This document shows, piece after piece, positions 11,101-21,100 of a DNA stretch of 27,526 nt; the first letter of the stretch is position 1, and each line of letters starts with the position of its first letter. Origin of the DNA: Dactylonectria macrodidyma (Eukaryota; Ascomycota; Sordariomycetes; Hypocreales; Nectriaceae); NCBI GenBank assembly GCA_020744425.1, contig JAGMUV010000063.1, forward strand, positions 1 to 27,526, given 5' to 3'. The position numbers and the translations under genes were made by a program. The notes under the pieces were generated by a model. That model saw only the letters and a list, made by a program, of their open reading frames with translations, was not told where the DNA came from and did no database searches.

Positions 11101-11982
11101 TCAACGGCGACAAAAAGCGATGGTTCCTGAAGCCAGTGTTCCTGTAAGGAGCTCAATGGACTCGACCGGCCAGAATCTGATGCTCTACTATCACCGTCAC
11201 CGCGCATAGACTGCGCGCTGATATTCGCACCTGACTTGCCCTGGCTGTCTGGGACAGCGATGGTGCGTGGAGGTGTAGATCCTAGGTGTGGCGAGAAGGA
11301 AGGCAGGCTGGATGATGAGGGTGAACCCTTTGATTGCGACCGCGCAGTATGCTGTGGTCTCAGTAAGAGGCCACTAGGGCCACTTGAGTGTAGTCTGCCA
11401 ATAGGGACAAGGGTATCAGACTCGCCCGCTTCAAGCACGACTCCGTCTTCAACATTCAGTGGATCTTCCTCACTGGAGTACCGGCAGGTGGCATGAGCAC
11501 CATCGGGGCCTGGGCTGTCGCAGTTGGTGTACAACGGACCGCCGCGCTCGCTTGTAGTGGAATGGCTCCTGATCTCCCTGGGGTCTGTAGTGCCCTCCAG
11601 GCCTCGGTGCAGCGTATAAGCGTTATGGCTGTTGATCTTGGGGGATGGAAGTTTAGAAGATAGATCTGCCTCCTTAGACGCGCCATCTGTTAAGACGGGC
11701 TTATGTTAGTGTACTCTAGTTGTCAATAGGGAGTCAGGATAAATAAATAATAATATAATTTTAAATCTTACTGTAGTGTTCATCCCATAATATGGGCTCT
11801 TTATGGCTTGTACTCTCAGTATTTTCCGTATCTAAGGTTTCCCGCCTTGTGCGTCTTTCGAGTTTTCGACGCGCACGCTTATCTCTCTGTCGCTGCCGCT
11901 CACGTTCTTTGGCTTCTTCAGCGGTAAAGGTAGGGTGTGATCTGCCCGGATGGGTAAGCTCAGAAGCTTTCTTTCTTGCCAT
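8124..11982 (-). pseudogene. Chromodomain protein of the inserted element (degraded)
   Basis: Starts at ATG 11980-11982 with a basic, Arg/Lys-rich helix (KERERQRQRDKRARRKLERR, residues about 27-46), loses an 85-nt intron, and continues through a Ser/Asp-rich region and a long body I do not recognise. The C-terminus is a clear chromodomain: FEVYQIVGKRE, then YHVAWVGYPDKKDYTWEP, then a C-terminal helix. The aromatic-cage positions (F/Y, W, W) are present, as in readers of methylated histone H3 and in chromovirus integrases. The frame is broken by a TGA at 10266-10268 inside otherwise continuous homology-like sequence, and by frame changes at about 9144-9202 and 8918-8930. I see no DDE, tyrosine-recombinase or reverse-transcriptase motif. 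It may be the element's targeting or mobility protein, or cargo; the family is unknown to me. Confidence 0.65.
11687..11771 (-). other. Intron 1 of the chromodomain gene
   Basis: The minus strand has donor GTAAGA, branch ACTAAC and acceptor AACAG, 85 nt. Removal joins GAACACTAC-A to AT-GGCGCG in frame and connects the basic N-terminal exon to the long second exon. All three signals match filamentous-fungal consensus. Confidence 0.85.
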
Positions 11983-12292
11983 AAGAGGCCACTAGATAAA
12001 GGATAATTTAAGAGGTAATGATTAAGTTGAGATTAGGAATTGAGGTTGAAGTTGGGACTTCTTATTATAAAACGCCCTTCAGGCTGAATAATGAGATTTG
12101 GAATAGCTGCAATGTTTAAAGTTTTGTTTAATTAAGGGGTGGAAGCTTATTTTGCCAGGGGGTCACTGCTTTAGTAGTAGATTTTGCCAGGGGGTCATCG
12201 CTAAATTAGGAATATTATGGGCCTCTATAGTATGCTGATCCTTTTATTGGCTGAAGCTTATACTGTTTTTCTCCAAGTTGTCCGCCTGGCAA
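11983..12292. promoter_or_regulatory. Upstream region of the chromodomain gene / right arm of the element
   Basis: About 310 bases between the start codon and the right edge of the insertion. It is AT-rich next to the gene, with an A/T-rich word resembling a TATA box near 12063-12072, then the duplicated TTTTGCCAGGGGGTCA motif. It must hold the promoter if the gene was ever active from inside the element. No defined factor site is claimed. Confidence 0.4.
12149..12197. repeat. Duplicated 17-bp motif near the right end of the element
   Basis: ATTTTGCCAGGGGGTCA occurs at 12149-12165 and again at 12181-12197, 32 bases apart. An inverted, weaker relative (TTGCCAGGCGGACA on the minus strand) lies at the very right edge of the insertion (12279-12292). 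These could be binding sites for the element's own recombination protein. Confidence 0.75.
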
Positions 12293-12297
12293 GTGAT
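12293..12297. repeat. Right candidate target-site copy GTGAT
   Basis: Matches GTGAT at 6509-6513 across the insertion. See the left copy for the reading-frame argument that it may not be a true duplication. Confidence 0.35.
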
Positions 12298-13385
12298 TAA
12301 CAACCCACATCAACCCTCGGAACTTTTCAACCTCTCGACCATACTCCCGGATGGCCTGGCCTCGGTATGGAAACTTGGGATCCATCGACTCGCTTATCCA
12401 CGCCTCTCGCCGCCACGCTGACCCGGCCAATCGCTTCGCCACCCACTCGTCCCCCGTTTCGGTCCACGGCCGGTTGGCCTCGTCTTGTAAAAACGAATAC
12501 CCCAACGTGCTCTCGCCATGTCGGTCCTCGATCCGTGACCACGGGATCCTCGGCAACACGTCGTCGATCGACGGCTCGTCCTCTCCATCTGCCCTCTCCC
12601 CGTCTCCTCCCTCCCGCCTTGACCCTCGCCGACCCACTGGACATGGTGCTTCCGTGGCCATCATGGTCAACTTGGCCAACGTCCGCCGTGCCTCGGCCAC
12701 CGCGTTATGCATAATGTCCGATATCTTGCCCATGCTAATCTTAACTTTGCCGCACTTGATCTCGTCGCCAACCCAATCGATCTTCTCGTCACCGGGCGTC
12801 GTAAATCGGATCTTCATGCCATACGTTCGCGTGTTGATAATCCAATTCATCGGCGTTGGGTCGGCCTCCTTTTGATCGGGCATCCGGGTCATGAACCGCC
12901 ACACCTTCCCCGTATGATGCGGAATAACCCGTCGGCCTTTTCCTTGGCCCTCCGCCGGCCCATGGTCTGCTGCAACCGCGTGATCTGGTCGTGCCGTTCC
13001 AACATGGACTGATATAAAACCAAATACCGGGTTCCCTTGATGATGGCGGACAACACCGGCGTGTAATTGGCGGCCGTAACCCACCCTCCATTGGCGTCCA
13101 ACCCCATGACGGCCAACGCACTAATTACAATGCTGTCGTAATGCTGGCCGGTCTTCAACGGGTGGTCGAAAAACTCGATGACGGCGTCTAAACAATACCG
13201 CTCCAACCGTTCGTCTGTAAATCGGCCAATCGTATCGGTTCCGGCCACAACCTGCGTAACGCCTCGTCTGAATATGGCCCATGCCTTTTCTTGTTGGATG
13301 GTCATGCGGTACGGCGGCTTTTTGTTTCGATGCTTGCGTTGGCCTCCGCCTTCGTCGTCGTTGGGGTCGTCTGATTCCTCCGAAT

Positions 13386-13470
13386 CCTCCGTGTAATCCG
13401 TATCCGTATCGTCGGTGCCGTCCGCGTCGTCCGTGTCTGTGTCGTCCGTGTCTGTGTCGTCCGTATCTCC
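13386..13470. repeat. 15-bp coding minisatellite (Asp/Thr run)
   Basis: Imperfect copies of GTGTCTGTGTCGTCC on the plus strand encode, on the minus strand, alternating TDDTD residues. The unit is a multiple of three, so copy-number change keeps the helicase frame. Confidence 0.7.
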
Positions 13471-14450
13471 CTTCGACCTCTCCCCCCCTCCCCCCCTCCC
13501 TCGCTTCCCCCATGCCTCCAATCGCACCCAAATGCACATCATGATCCGCCACTGCTCCTTATATCGCTCCCACGAATCCGGCTCCATGATCCCTTCAAAT
13601 GGCTTGTTGGGCGCGTAACGGTGACCTCCTTCCGTTCAATCTCGAACAACTCGGCCGTGCCTGAGCTGCAACGGCTGGTGGCCACGTACGCGTTGTTCAA
13701 TACGCACTCGAAAATTTCCCACATCTTCTGCAACACCGGCTCGTTCTCTCCGATCGGCTGCAACACCTGCTCTCGCAACCGGGTCTTGTCGACGTGGGCC
13801 AAATGTCCCGGCCATCCCGTTCGTTTCAACCACCTCTCGGCCTCCCACTTGTCGCTGCTCTCTTGGATCCGGGGGTCGGCCTCACTCTCCATTGCCTGTC
13901 GGGCCTTTCGCTGTGTAGCCATGATGAACTCGGCCTGGCGGGTGGCTTCGTCTTCGTCAATCCCTTCGTTGCTGGGTGGGACGGTCCGGCCAACCTCGAA
14001 CCAACTGCTGGCCACGCGGGCGCGGAAAAAACGCTGGCACTGCACGCCTGTCTTCCACGGCACGGGTGCCATGGCTGCTTCCTTGGCCTTGGTACGACGG
14101 CCTCGCTTGCGGTCATTGACCCAACCGTGCTCGTCTCGGCAATGCTGCTGGATACGTTGGATTTGACGGGCGACGTACGGGCACCGGTTACATCCAAACC
14201 CGTCATGCATCGGGGGTGGGATGATGGGGATTGGTGCTGTTGTGGGGGGCGGTACTGACCATTGCTGCAGCTCCTTTTGGTTGTGGATAATGCCGGGGAT
14301 GGCCTGCACGATCTTGTGGATCTGCTGTGCCGCGGACCCTACGGTGTGTTGGGCCTGTAAATGACTGATAACCTCGTCGGCTACGAATGCGGCGGCACAC
14401 GGCTTGCAAATAACGAATGGATACTCGGGCAAATGTACAAACGGCTCCAT

Positions 14451-14600
14451 GATGACGGCGATGCTGATATCTGTGATCTGTTGATGTTTACTTGTTATGA
14501 TGTGGTCTCCCTACTTTATATGCTCTACTGTTTACTTTATATTGCTTTTGCTGGGTTGCTGGGCTGCTGTTTGACTTTCCCTGGGTTGGCGGCATTGGGT
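14451..14600 (-). promoter_or_regulatory. Helicase gene 5' flank, shared with the decayed relative
   Basis: The block TGTGGTC..TTTATATGCTCT (14501-14526), followed by TTTATATTGC(C/T)TTTTG (from about 14535), reappears in AT-shifted form at 17751-17770 and 17817-17835 upstream of the decayed relative. The two genes therefore descend from one unit including its 5' flank, which is likely the promoter or leader. Confidence 0.6.
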
Positions 14601-15086
14601 GACTGCTGGCATGCGAACTTGATCAAATCGGACCCACCTTGCGTCTTGCAACGCCCAATGAATAGCACGAATTCCTAACCCTAAATCGGCTTCCGCCAAC
14701 TTCACTCCCAACGTCACTCCCACATTCAACTTGATCGCATTCGTTCAAATCGGGTTTTCTGCTTCTGATATTCAATGGGCATACTCTCCTCGGACTTACC
14801 TTTCGATGCATACCGGTTTTACGATTTTTTATGACCGGGAACCTAAATCAACTCTAAGCCTGAGTGTTTTAAATCAACTCTACCCCATGTCATCAATAGC
14901 GCCGTTTTCTTCACTATGGGAAATCAAATCTAAGATAATTACCTTTTATTTTTCAATTCCTGTTAGGCTGTGCGGGGTATGCAATATATGCAGGCCGTGC
15001 TATTGAAATATTGTCAGTTCAGTCACCAAGATCCTCACCGCTCTTTCTCATGTTTTTTGGTCTTTGTCTTTGACAACGACAAAAAA
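14601..15086. other. Intergenic DNA between helicase gene and transposase
   Basis: No gene seen. It contains a telomere-like CCTAACCCTAAA at 14674-14685 and a direct repeat AAATCAACTCTA (14846-14857 and 14871-14882). The transposon's left end must lie somewhere here, but I could not find a terminal inverted repeat matching the sequence 3' of the transposase. Confidence 0.5.
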
Positions 15087-16852
15087 ATGCCTATCTCGCG
15101 GCTTCGATGGGAATATACAGAGGACGACATGGCTGAGGCTATATTGGATATTACTGATAATGGCTTTTCACCCTCTCAAGCGGCTCAGAGACGGGTAGTG
15201 CCCCGAAGGACTCTAATCGACAGACTTAACGGCCAGACAGCCGTGAAAGAGCAGATTCAGCCTCGCCGACGTTTGTCCAAGAATCAAGAGGACAGATTGG
15301 CTTTCTGGATACTCCGCCAGGAATCCTTGGGCTATGCTCCGTCCCACAATCAGATCCGCGCTTGCGTCATGGGCTTGTTGAGACAGCAGGGCGAACATTC
15401 CGAGTTAGGACGCAATTGGGTGACCAGATTTGTCAACCGCCGCACAGACCTGAAGACCAAGATGGGCAGATGTCAAGAAGCCAAAAGTTTTGACTCTTTC
15501 ACACCTAAGGCAGTTCATTGGTACTTTGATATCAGGGAGGGCCAGTATGGCTGGATCAAGCCTGAAAACACCGTCAACGTTGACGAAGGGGGTATTATGA
15601 CTGGTTTCAGCAAGCATCTATCTGTATAGCTTGTCAGTGATTGAAATTTGACCGACTAATCCTTTTTATTTAGGCTTAGATAGCCTGGTTGTTGGAAGCG
15701 CGGACCCAAAACGGAAGGCATTTCTCAAGGGACTACAAACTCGAAATTGGACTTCATTTATCGAAGCTGTCACTGCTGACGGCCGCGCCTTAATCCCTGG
15801 CATAATCTTCAAGGGGAAAGAACTCCAGAAACAGTGGTTTCTTGAGGAATTCAAGAAGATAGCAGACTGGTATTACATAACTTCACCTAACGGGTGGACT
15901 GACGACCACATTGGCGTTGAATGGCTTGAAAGAGTCTATCTGCCCCAGACCATGCCTGCCGACGACTCTGACGCGAGACTGATCATTTTAGATGGTCATG
16001 GGAGTCATGCAACGGTATATTCTTCGTTTCCTTCGGCTCAAGATCACTACTGAGCGACGGAAGGATGAATGGATGGCCACGTGCTTTTTGAACAACGTTT
16101 ATTGTTGCTATCTGCCAGCACACTGCTCTCATGGGCTCCAGCCATTGGACAATGGAGTATTCAATGCCTCCAAAGCCGCATATCGACAAGAGTTAGAAAA
16201 GTTCGCTTCGTTGACTGATTCCATTCCAATGGATAAGGTTAATTTCATCAGGGCCTACGCCAAGGCTCGTCGAGTTGGAATGACTGAGAAGAACATACTC
16301 TCTGGCTGGAGGGTTACTGGGAATTGGCCGATCTCACGTGCCAAAGCGTTGCGGCACCCTGAAATCCAAGAAGATAGGCCAAAAGGCAGCCCAAGAGCGA
16401 CTCCCGAACCCAGGCCGTATTTTGACTCGGACGATACACCACAGACAAGCCGTCAAATTCGTGATCTTGGGCTGAACAAAACACCAAAGACGCGAAGACG
16501 GTACAACGTAATAGCCAAGGGCTTTGAGGCTCAACAGCAGACAGTAGCGGCGCATACTGTGAGGATTGCTAGCCTAGAGGAGGAATTGGCTCGCCTGAAG
16601 AGAGGGAAGAAGAGGAAGGCGGTGCCGAATCCTAACAAACGTTTTATGACTCTTGGTGAGACTCTAGCTAGTGGAGAAGCCATACCAGAAGAGGAGACTG
16701 AATATATGCCTGTTGTGGTGGAATGTGGCTGTTCAGGCGAGCAGGAGTCAGAATCGGAGGCTGGCTCGGTCATTGAGGTCAGAGAGGAAACCATACCCCA
16801 TCAACCAACCACGCGATCAGGGCGGCTTATCAAAAGACCCAGGATTCAATAG
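15087..16852 (+). CDS. pogo/Fot1-like DDD transposase, intact
   Basis: Cut-and-paste transposase of the Tc1-mariner superfamily, pogo group, predicted 548 residues from three exons (15087-15603, 15674-16014, 16064-16852). The start ATG follows a run of seven A. Residues about 7-50 form a psq-type helix-turn-helix, and about 60-128 a CENP-B-type one ending LGRNWVTRFVNRRTDLKTK. The DDE_1 core has D166 (NVDEGG), D279 (IILDGHGSH) and D315 (HGLQPLDNGVF), giving DD35D spacing. The C-terminus has a coiled-coil-like stretch (IASLEEELARLKRGKKRK) and an acidic then basic tail. Splicing removes the only in-frame stops and rebuilds IMTGLDSLVVGS and HGSHATDEWMATC. Unlike its neighbours it shows no frame break, so it is probably a recent arrival and may be functional. 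Its inverted repeats were not identified. Confidence 0.9.
15604..15673 (+). other. Transposase intron 1
   Basis: 70 nt with donor GTTTCA, branch GACTAAT, a T-rich tract and acceptor TTTAG. The donor at 15604 is chosen over GTATAG at 15624 because only it keeps the frame and gives the expected TGLDSLVVGS junction right after the first catalytic Asp motif. Confidence 0.8.
16015..16063 (+). other. Transposase intron 2
   Basis: 49 nt with donor GTATAT and acceptor GGAAG. Its removal joins GCAACG to GATGAATGG in phase 0, between the second and third catalytic Asp motifs. The branch point is weaker (ACTACTGA). Confidence 0.8.
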
Positions 16853-16908
16853 ATATGTGCAATTATTATTTATAAGACGGACAATTTTGCGTATATCTAT
16901 CATTTTGG

Positions 16909-17692
16909 TCAAGCTCTGTGTAAGTAAAGTTGCTGATTTTTGGTGGTGCTTTTTTTTTTTTGCGTGGCGAAAGGGTGGGGTTGGCGAAAGGGTGGTTGTG
17001 CATGGTAGACCATATGTTGGAGATGACTTCTCGCACGGTGCAGGCAAGCTTTTGCTGGGTTGGTGTAGGAATTCATGCCACCGGGTTGAAGCCCATTCGT
17101 AGCAGCACGCAATAGTGCCGGTTGGAGCCGGGTCGGAAAAGCTCCATCAAGACCATATGTGATTCCTCGTTGCAATGGTCTATGCCCACTCTGCCAAGCA
17201 AAGACAACATTCAAATCGGCATGCGCACTGCGATCGTCGTACCTGCTGATTGGAGAATGTATCTCTCGGACGTGCTTTTCAGTTATCCCTATAGCAATTT
17301 GTCGATATTGCCGAGCGTTAACTTTATGTTGCCCGACTTCCCGAGTGGCTTTTCCGAGTATTTCACTAAGACGAGATGTTTTCCATGGTCTTCCACCCGA
17401 GCAGAAGAGGAGCCTCTCATACGGGCTCGGCTGGCAAGCTTCCGAAGCTCTATAACGCTCTCGCTGAAGTAATTTTGCAAACCGGCGAATGTAGATAAGA
17501 TAGTAGTACATAGGGCGGGCTGGCCTGGTCTTTAATAATATTGGATATGGCCTTCGCTGCCTGGGCAATTACTTTGGCCTATTGGCGGCTGATATCCCCG
17601 TGCTGCTTCTTTATGTAGGTTGTAACTTCATTTGCTATTAATCTGATCTTGCATCTGCGGTAAATAGCAAATGGATACTTAGGTAAGTTAAA
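16909..17692 (-). pseudogene. Internally deleted relative of the helicase gene's N-terminal half
   Basis: At about 17692-17530 the minus strand reads FNLPKYPFAIYRRC, then IANEVTTYIKKQHGDISRQ, a stop, and AKVIAQAAKAISNIIKDQ. This matches the first finger module of the helicase (FVHLPEYPFVICKPC..ADEVISHLQAQH), with the first Cys changed. It then jumps to ARPMYYYLIYIRRF, ARQYRQIAIGITEKHV and AWQSGHRPLQRGITYGLDG, the recombinase-like C-terminal half seen in the gene at 18191-21849. The middle, including the second finger and the GGQxxR box, is missing. A further frame change near 17110 leads to EWASTRWHEFLHQ. A stop, the lost Cys and AT-rich replacement suggest repeat-induced point mutation or similar decay. 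It is certainly non-functional. Confidence 0.75.
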
Positions 17693-18190
17693 TGAATAAA
17701 TAGGTAAGATATATAATATGCTATTTTATCTGTTTAGTTATATGTATATATGTGGTCATTTATATGCTCTTTAAAACCCCCTTTTTACTGACTGACTGAT
17801 ATTAGGCTGCTTTATTATTTATATTGCCTTTTGTTGCTTTTATTAGGTTGCCACAGCAGCCGTAGGTCTACTCTGAACTCTTTTACGAATCATTAATCGT
17901 CTGCCGAGGCTAAAATTGCTGTGCAGTATGGGTATAGATCTAAAAGCCGTAAGCACCCCAATGCCGCATGCGTCACAACTATGCCGAATAGGTAGTTAAC
18001 ACCTAACCTTACTGCTCTGAACTTATAACTATTAAATCTTATCTTTTCAGGCTATATTAATCGTACTAGCTTACCGCGATATAAACCTTACAGCAAGCTC
18101 CCACTTAATCACAATAATATAAAACGGGGTTAAGAACTTTATATAAGCTTTTCGCATCAAAGAAACCTCTACACTCTTCTGCAATCCAAG
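17693..18190. other. AT-rich decayed flank, no gene seen
   Basis: TpA-rich DNA between the decayed relative and the next gene. Its left part (about 17745-17860) is an AT-shifted copy of the helicase gene's 5' flank. The rest has no open frame of note. It ends near the stop codon of the gene to the right. Confidence 0.6.
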
Positions 18191-21100
18191 TTACTTATCT
18201 GCCTCATGCACTTGGCCGGCATTCTCTCCTGGTTCAGTGCCTGTCTTTATAGTGCGGCAGACCTGAAACCAGCCGCTAGCCATGCGCGAGTAAAAAAACC
18301 TCTGACATCGGACACCTGTTCTCCATGGTGTGTAATACCGGTACTCTTGTCCTGCCGATACTTTTGTGCACCGGCCACGCTTCCGACTATTCACCCACCC
18401 ATGCTCTTCCCGGCAATGCCTCTGTATGTTGTGCAATTGCCGGGCCACATACGGGCATTGCTGGCATGCAAATCCATCCTCCCTTGGCGGCTCGATGAAT
18501 GGAACCACTGTAGTATCTGCACTAGGAGGTTGAAAATTTCTTAGGTCATCCTGGTCCTTCAGAATACCCGGGAGATTCAGAATTTGAGAACCCATATCAT
18601 GTCTTTGCTTTCGTGTGAAATTCCGACGGTGACTGGGATTGTGATGTAGATGGCTTTGTACCTCTTTGGCCAAGACAGCATGCTTGCAATGCCTACACAC
18701 AACCAAGTTAAACTGTGGCATATGGACGAATGGACCAATTGTGAGAAATGGACAGTCCTTTATAGAATCGGATGCTTCTTCTTGTATGCTCGGAAAGCTC
18801 GGGCTCCCTATGGTAATCTGGTACTCATCGACTCTGCCGGTAATGGTGTCATCTCCGCCGGCGCCGAAGTCAGCACTTCCTAACTCAGGGCTGCTAACGT
18901 CAGGCGAGGCAATCCTTTGACGTTTCCGGTTCTCATGCGACTCTGATGACGCCGCAGAAGTTTCTGCTATACATTCGCGAGGCCGCTTCCGTAAAGGCGA
19001 GCCTTCTTTAGTATTTCTATTAGTAGCATGAACGGTCTTAGCGCCGTCAGATACTTGACTGGATTCTTGATCTTCAATCCTTAGGAACGCATGCCACTCT
19101 GCCGAGACCTTGGCATATCCGCAGCAGCGCTGGCTGCAACTGGTCTGGGAATGCGCCATCAAGACCATAGGTGGAATACCTTTGCATTGGCCTATGACCG
19201 CTCTGCCATGCAAATGCCACATCTTCTTCTGCAGCGTTTGTTACATCATCAAATCGGTTGAAGTTGATAGCGACTCGGTGGACATGCTTTTCCGTGATAG
19301 CTATAGAGAGTTGTCGGTACAACTGGACTCCTATCCCGAACGAGATTCCCGGCACTGCTTTACTGAACTGTCGAAGCTCTTCGGTAAATGTTTTTGTAGT
19401 CCAAGAGCCTGAGCGTGATGCGGGTGCGAAGAGCAGTGTGTCTTCTGATGCGTGAAGAAAACATTTTCGCAGGATAGTATAGGCGACTGGCCGGATATAG
19501 ACGAGGTATCGGTAGGCGAGCATTGTAACAGGTTTAGAGAAGAAGCGCGCTACTTGGAACTCATTGTTTGTACTTAAACGAGTTTTGTGATGTCGAGTGA
19601 TCGAAAACATTTTTGCACCATATATGCAGATCCCTCGCAGCCGTGAAGAGGTATTACAATGTTCTATGGTCAATAGCTCCGAGATCCGTGCCGCTTGGCC
19701 GCCATCGAGATTGAAGAGAACCATGAGCATTTTCAGGAACTCATCGTGTCCATCGAGGTATGCTTGGGCGGCTTTAGCATCCCATGTGCTTTGGTCTTGG
19801 CCATGCTTTTTGAGCAGGCCATCAGTAGGGGAGGCGCACGCCCTCAAAAAGAGATCCAAGTATGCATCTGCCAACCCGTTCGCAGGATCTGAGACAAACG
19901 AGTAGCCAGGCGTTGTCGTCGAGATTTTGTCTCTAATGTTATTGAGGTTAATATCGGCAGGCTCCCAGTCGTACATCAAGCGTTTACAGCGGAGAGTAGC
20001 TGATCTGAGTACCTCGCGTGCAAGGCCGCGGAAGCTGTCCATGGACAATCGAGAGTGTCCATCCCACGAAAGCACATCGCCATCTTCACTCCAATGAAAA
20101 TGATATACTGGCCCCTCGCACCGCTGGAGAGCATTACCATAAGCTAGGAGGCTCAGGAATTCGCCCATTGGCGACAATGTGCCGTCACACATTCTCTCTC
20201 GACGGACGGCGTTGAGCGTCTTCAGCTGCCCATAGCGCGGTCTAGACGCAATGCCAACGTACTTGTGCGGGAAGCGAGGCAGCAGAGCTTCAAGAAAGAT
20301 CAACCGTGCACAGTAGATCAATCTTGATAGTATAGGAGTGAACCGGTGGGGTCGAAGGTATTCATCTCCGCTGGGTGTGGACAGGCCACGCACAGCACTG
20401 AAATATACCAGCATGGTTGAACTTGATCTCCCATCTTCAAAGTCTTCAGTGACCATATGATAACAGAACTGAAGTACAACATCGGCAGCGGGATCATCTG
20501 GCCCAATCTCCTGACTATTTGAAGACCAGACCGTAAACGATTCAGCGTCAGACCCATCATCATCCTCACTATACTCCTCGTTGTCTTCTTCTCTCTTCAT
20601 CGCTATCTTCGTCTTCGTTTTCGTATTCTTCGGCGCTATCCTTTTCGTATGACTGATCCGTATCGTCTGGGTCGATTGATCGCTCTTCCTGCCAGATAGG
20701 GTCTGACCAAAGTTGCTTCAACGCGTTGCGTTGAGATCTAGACAACCGTCGCCCCATGATTGACCTTGCTGTAGATGGCGGTAATTGCAGCAGCCGAAGC
20801 CAAAGACAGAGACAGCGTTTCAGTTCTTTCCTATACGCACGCTCAGAGGCTGGTCGGATAACGAGCTCGAAAGGCGCCTTATAAGGGCGATCTGGAAACT
20901 TCCCACGAAGCCACCTCCGCACGCAAACATCGGTACACCTTACCGTCTCTCCACAGCGATCAAAGAGACGGTCGAGTGCTGCCATGATCAAGGCAAGCCT
21001 GCGTTCATCCCCCACTGGGCTATGCAGTACCTCTCCGTCATAAACACCTAGCCAAACGGGCCGGCCCGTCGTCCAAGGCATTTCTGAGAGCGTAACAAGT

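Larger units (their letters stand above)
6514..12292 (-). mobile_element. About 5.8-kb chromodomain-gene insertion in the helicase gene
   Basis: The helicase coding sequence stops abruptly at both edges. On the right, the minus strand reads MWVVNH up to 12293, then unrelated sequence. On the left, ITGGQPARAPELL resumes at 6513, just after a stop. Joining the two sides gives the continuous family pattern FRGLMWVVNH-ITGGQPAR, so the stretch between is an insertion. It holds one degraded gene (8124-11982), 1.6 kb of non-coding DNA on the left, and about 0.3 kb on the right with a duplicated 17-bp motif. I found no terminal inverted repeats, no LTRs and no recognised transposase, so its class is unknown. 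Edges are accurate to a few bases. Confidence 0.75.
12293..14450 (-). pseudogene. Telomere-linked RecQ-type helicase, 5' part with C2H2 fingers (interrupted)
   Basis: Same gene as the helicase fragment at 3304-6516, separated from it by the insertion. It starts at ATG 14448-14450 (context ATCATGG). Residues 15-35 form a C-x2-C-x11-H-x4-H finger (ICKPC..SHLQAQH) and residues 87-108 a C-x2-C-x12-H-x4-H finger (CNRCPY..HCRDEH). This DUF3505/OrsD-like module is followed by GVQCQRFFRARVASSWFEV, an Asp/Thr-rich acidic run (15-bp DNA repeat near 13386-13470), and the family patterns PMNWIINTRTYGMKIRFTT and FRGLMWVVNH. Frame changes occur near 13627 and 12907, each next to a short G run where one base appears to be missing. 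The part between about 12907 and 12293 is well conserved. The gene is read toward the telomere, as usual for this family. Inactive as a single protein because of the insertion. Confidence 0.8.

Noticed and set aside
12215..12292. Extension of the helicase frame LPGGQLGEKQYKL as true protein
   Set aside because: It resembles HLTGGQ only by chance over a few residues; PARAPELL follows the correct GGQ at the other side of the insertion.
15624..15630. Premature stop in the transposase (GTATAG)
   Set aside because: It falls inside a 70-nt intron whose removal restores the conserved segment after the first catalytic Asp.
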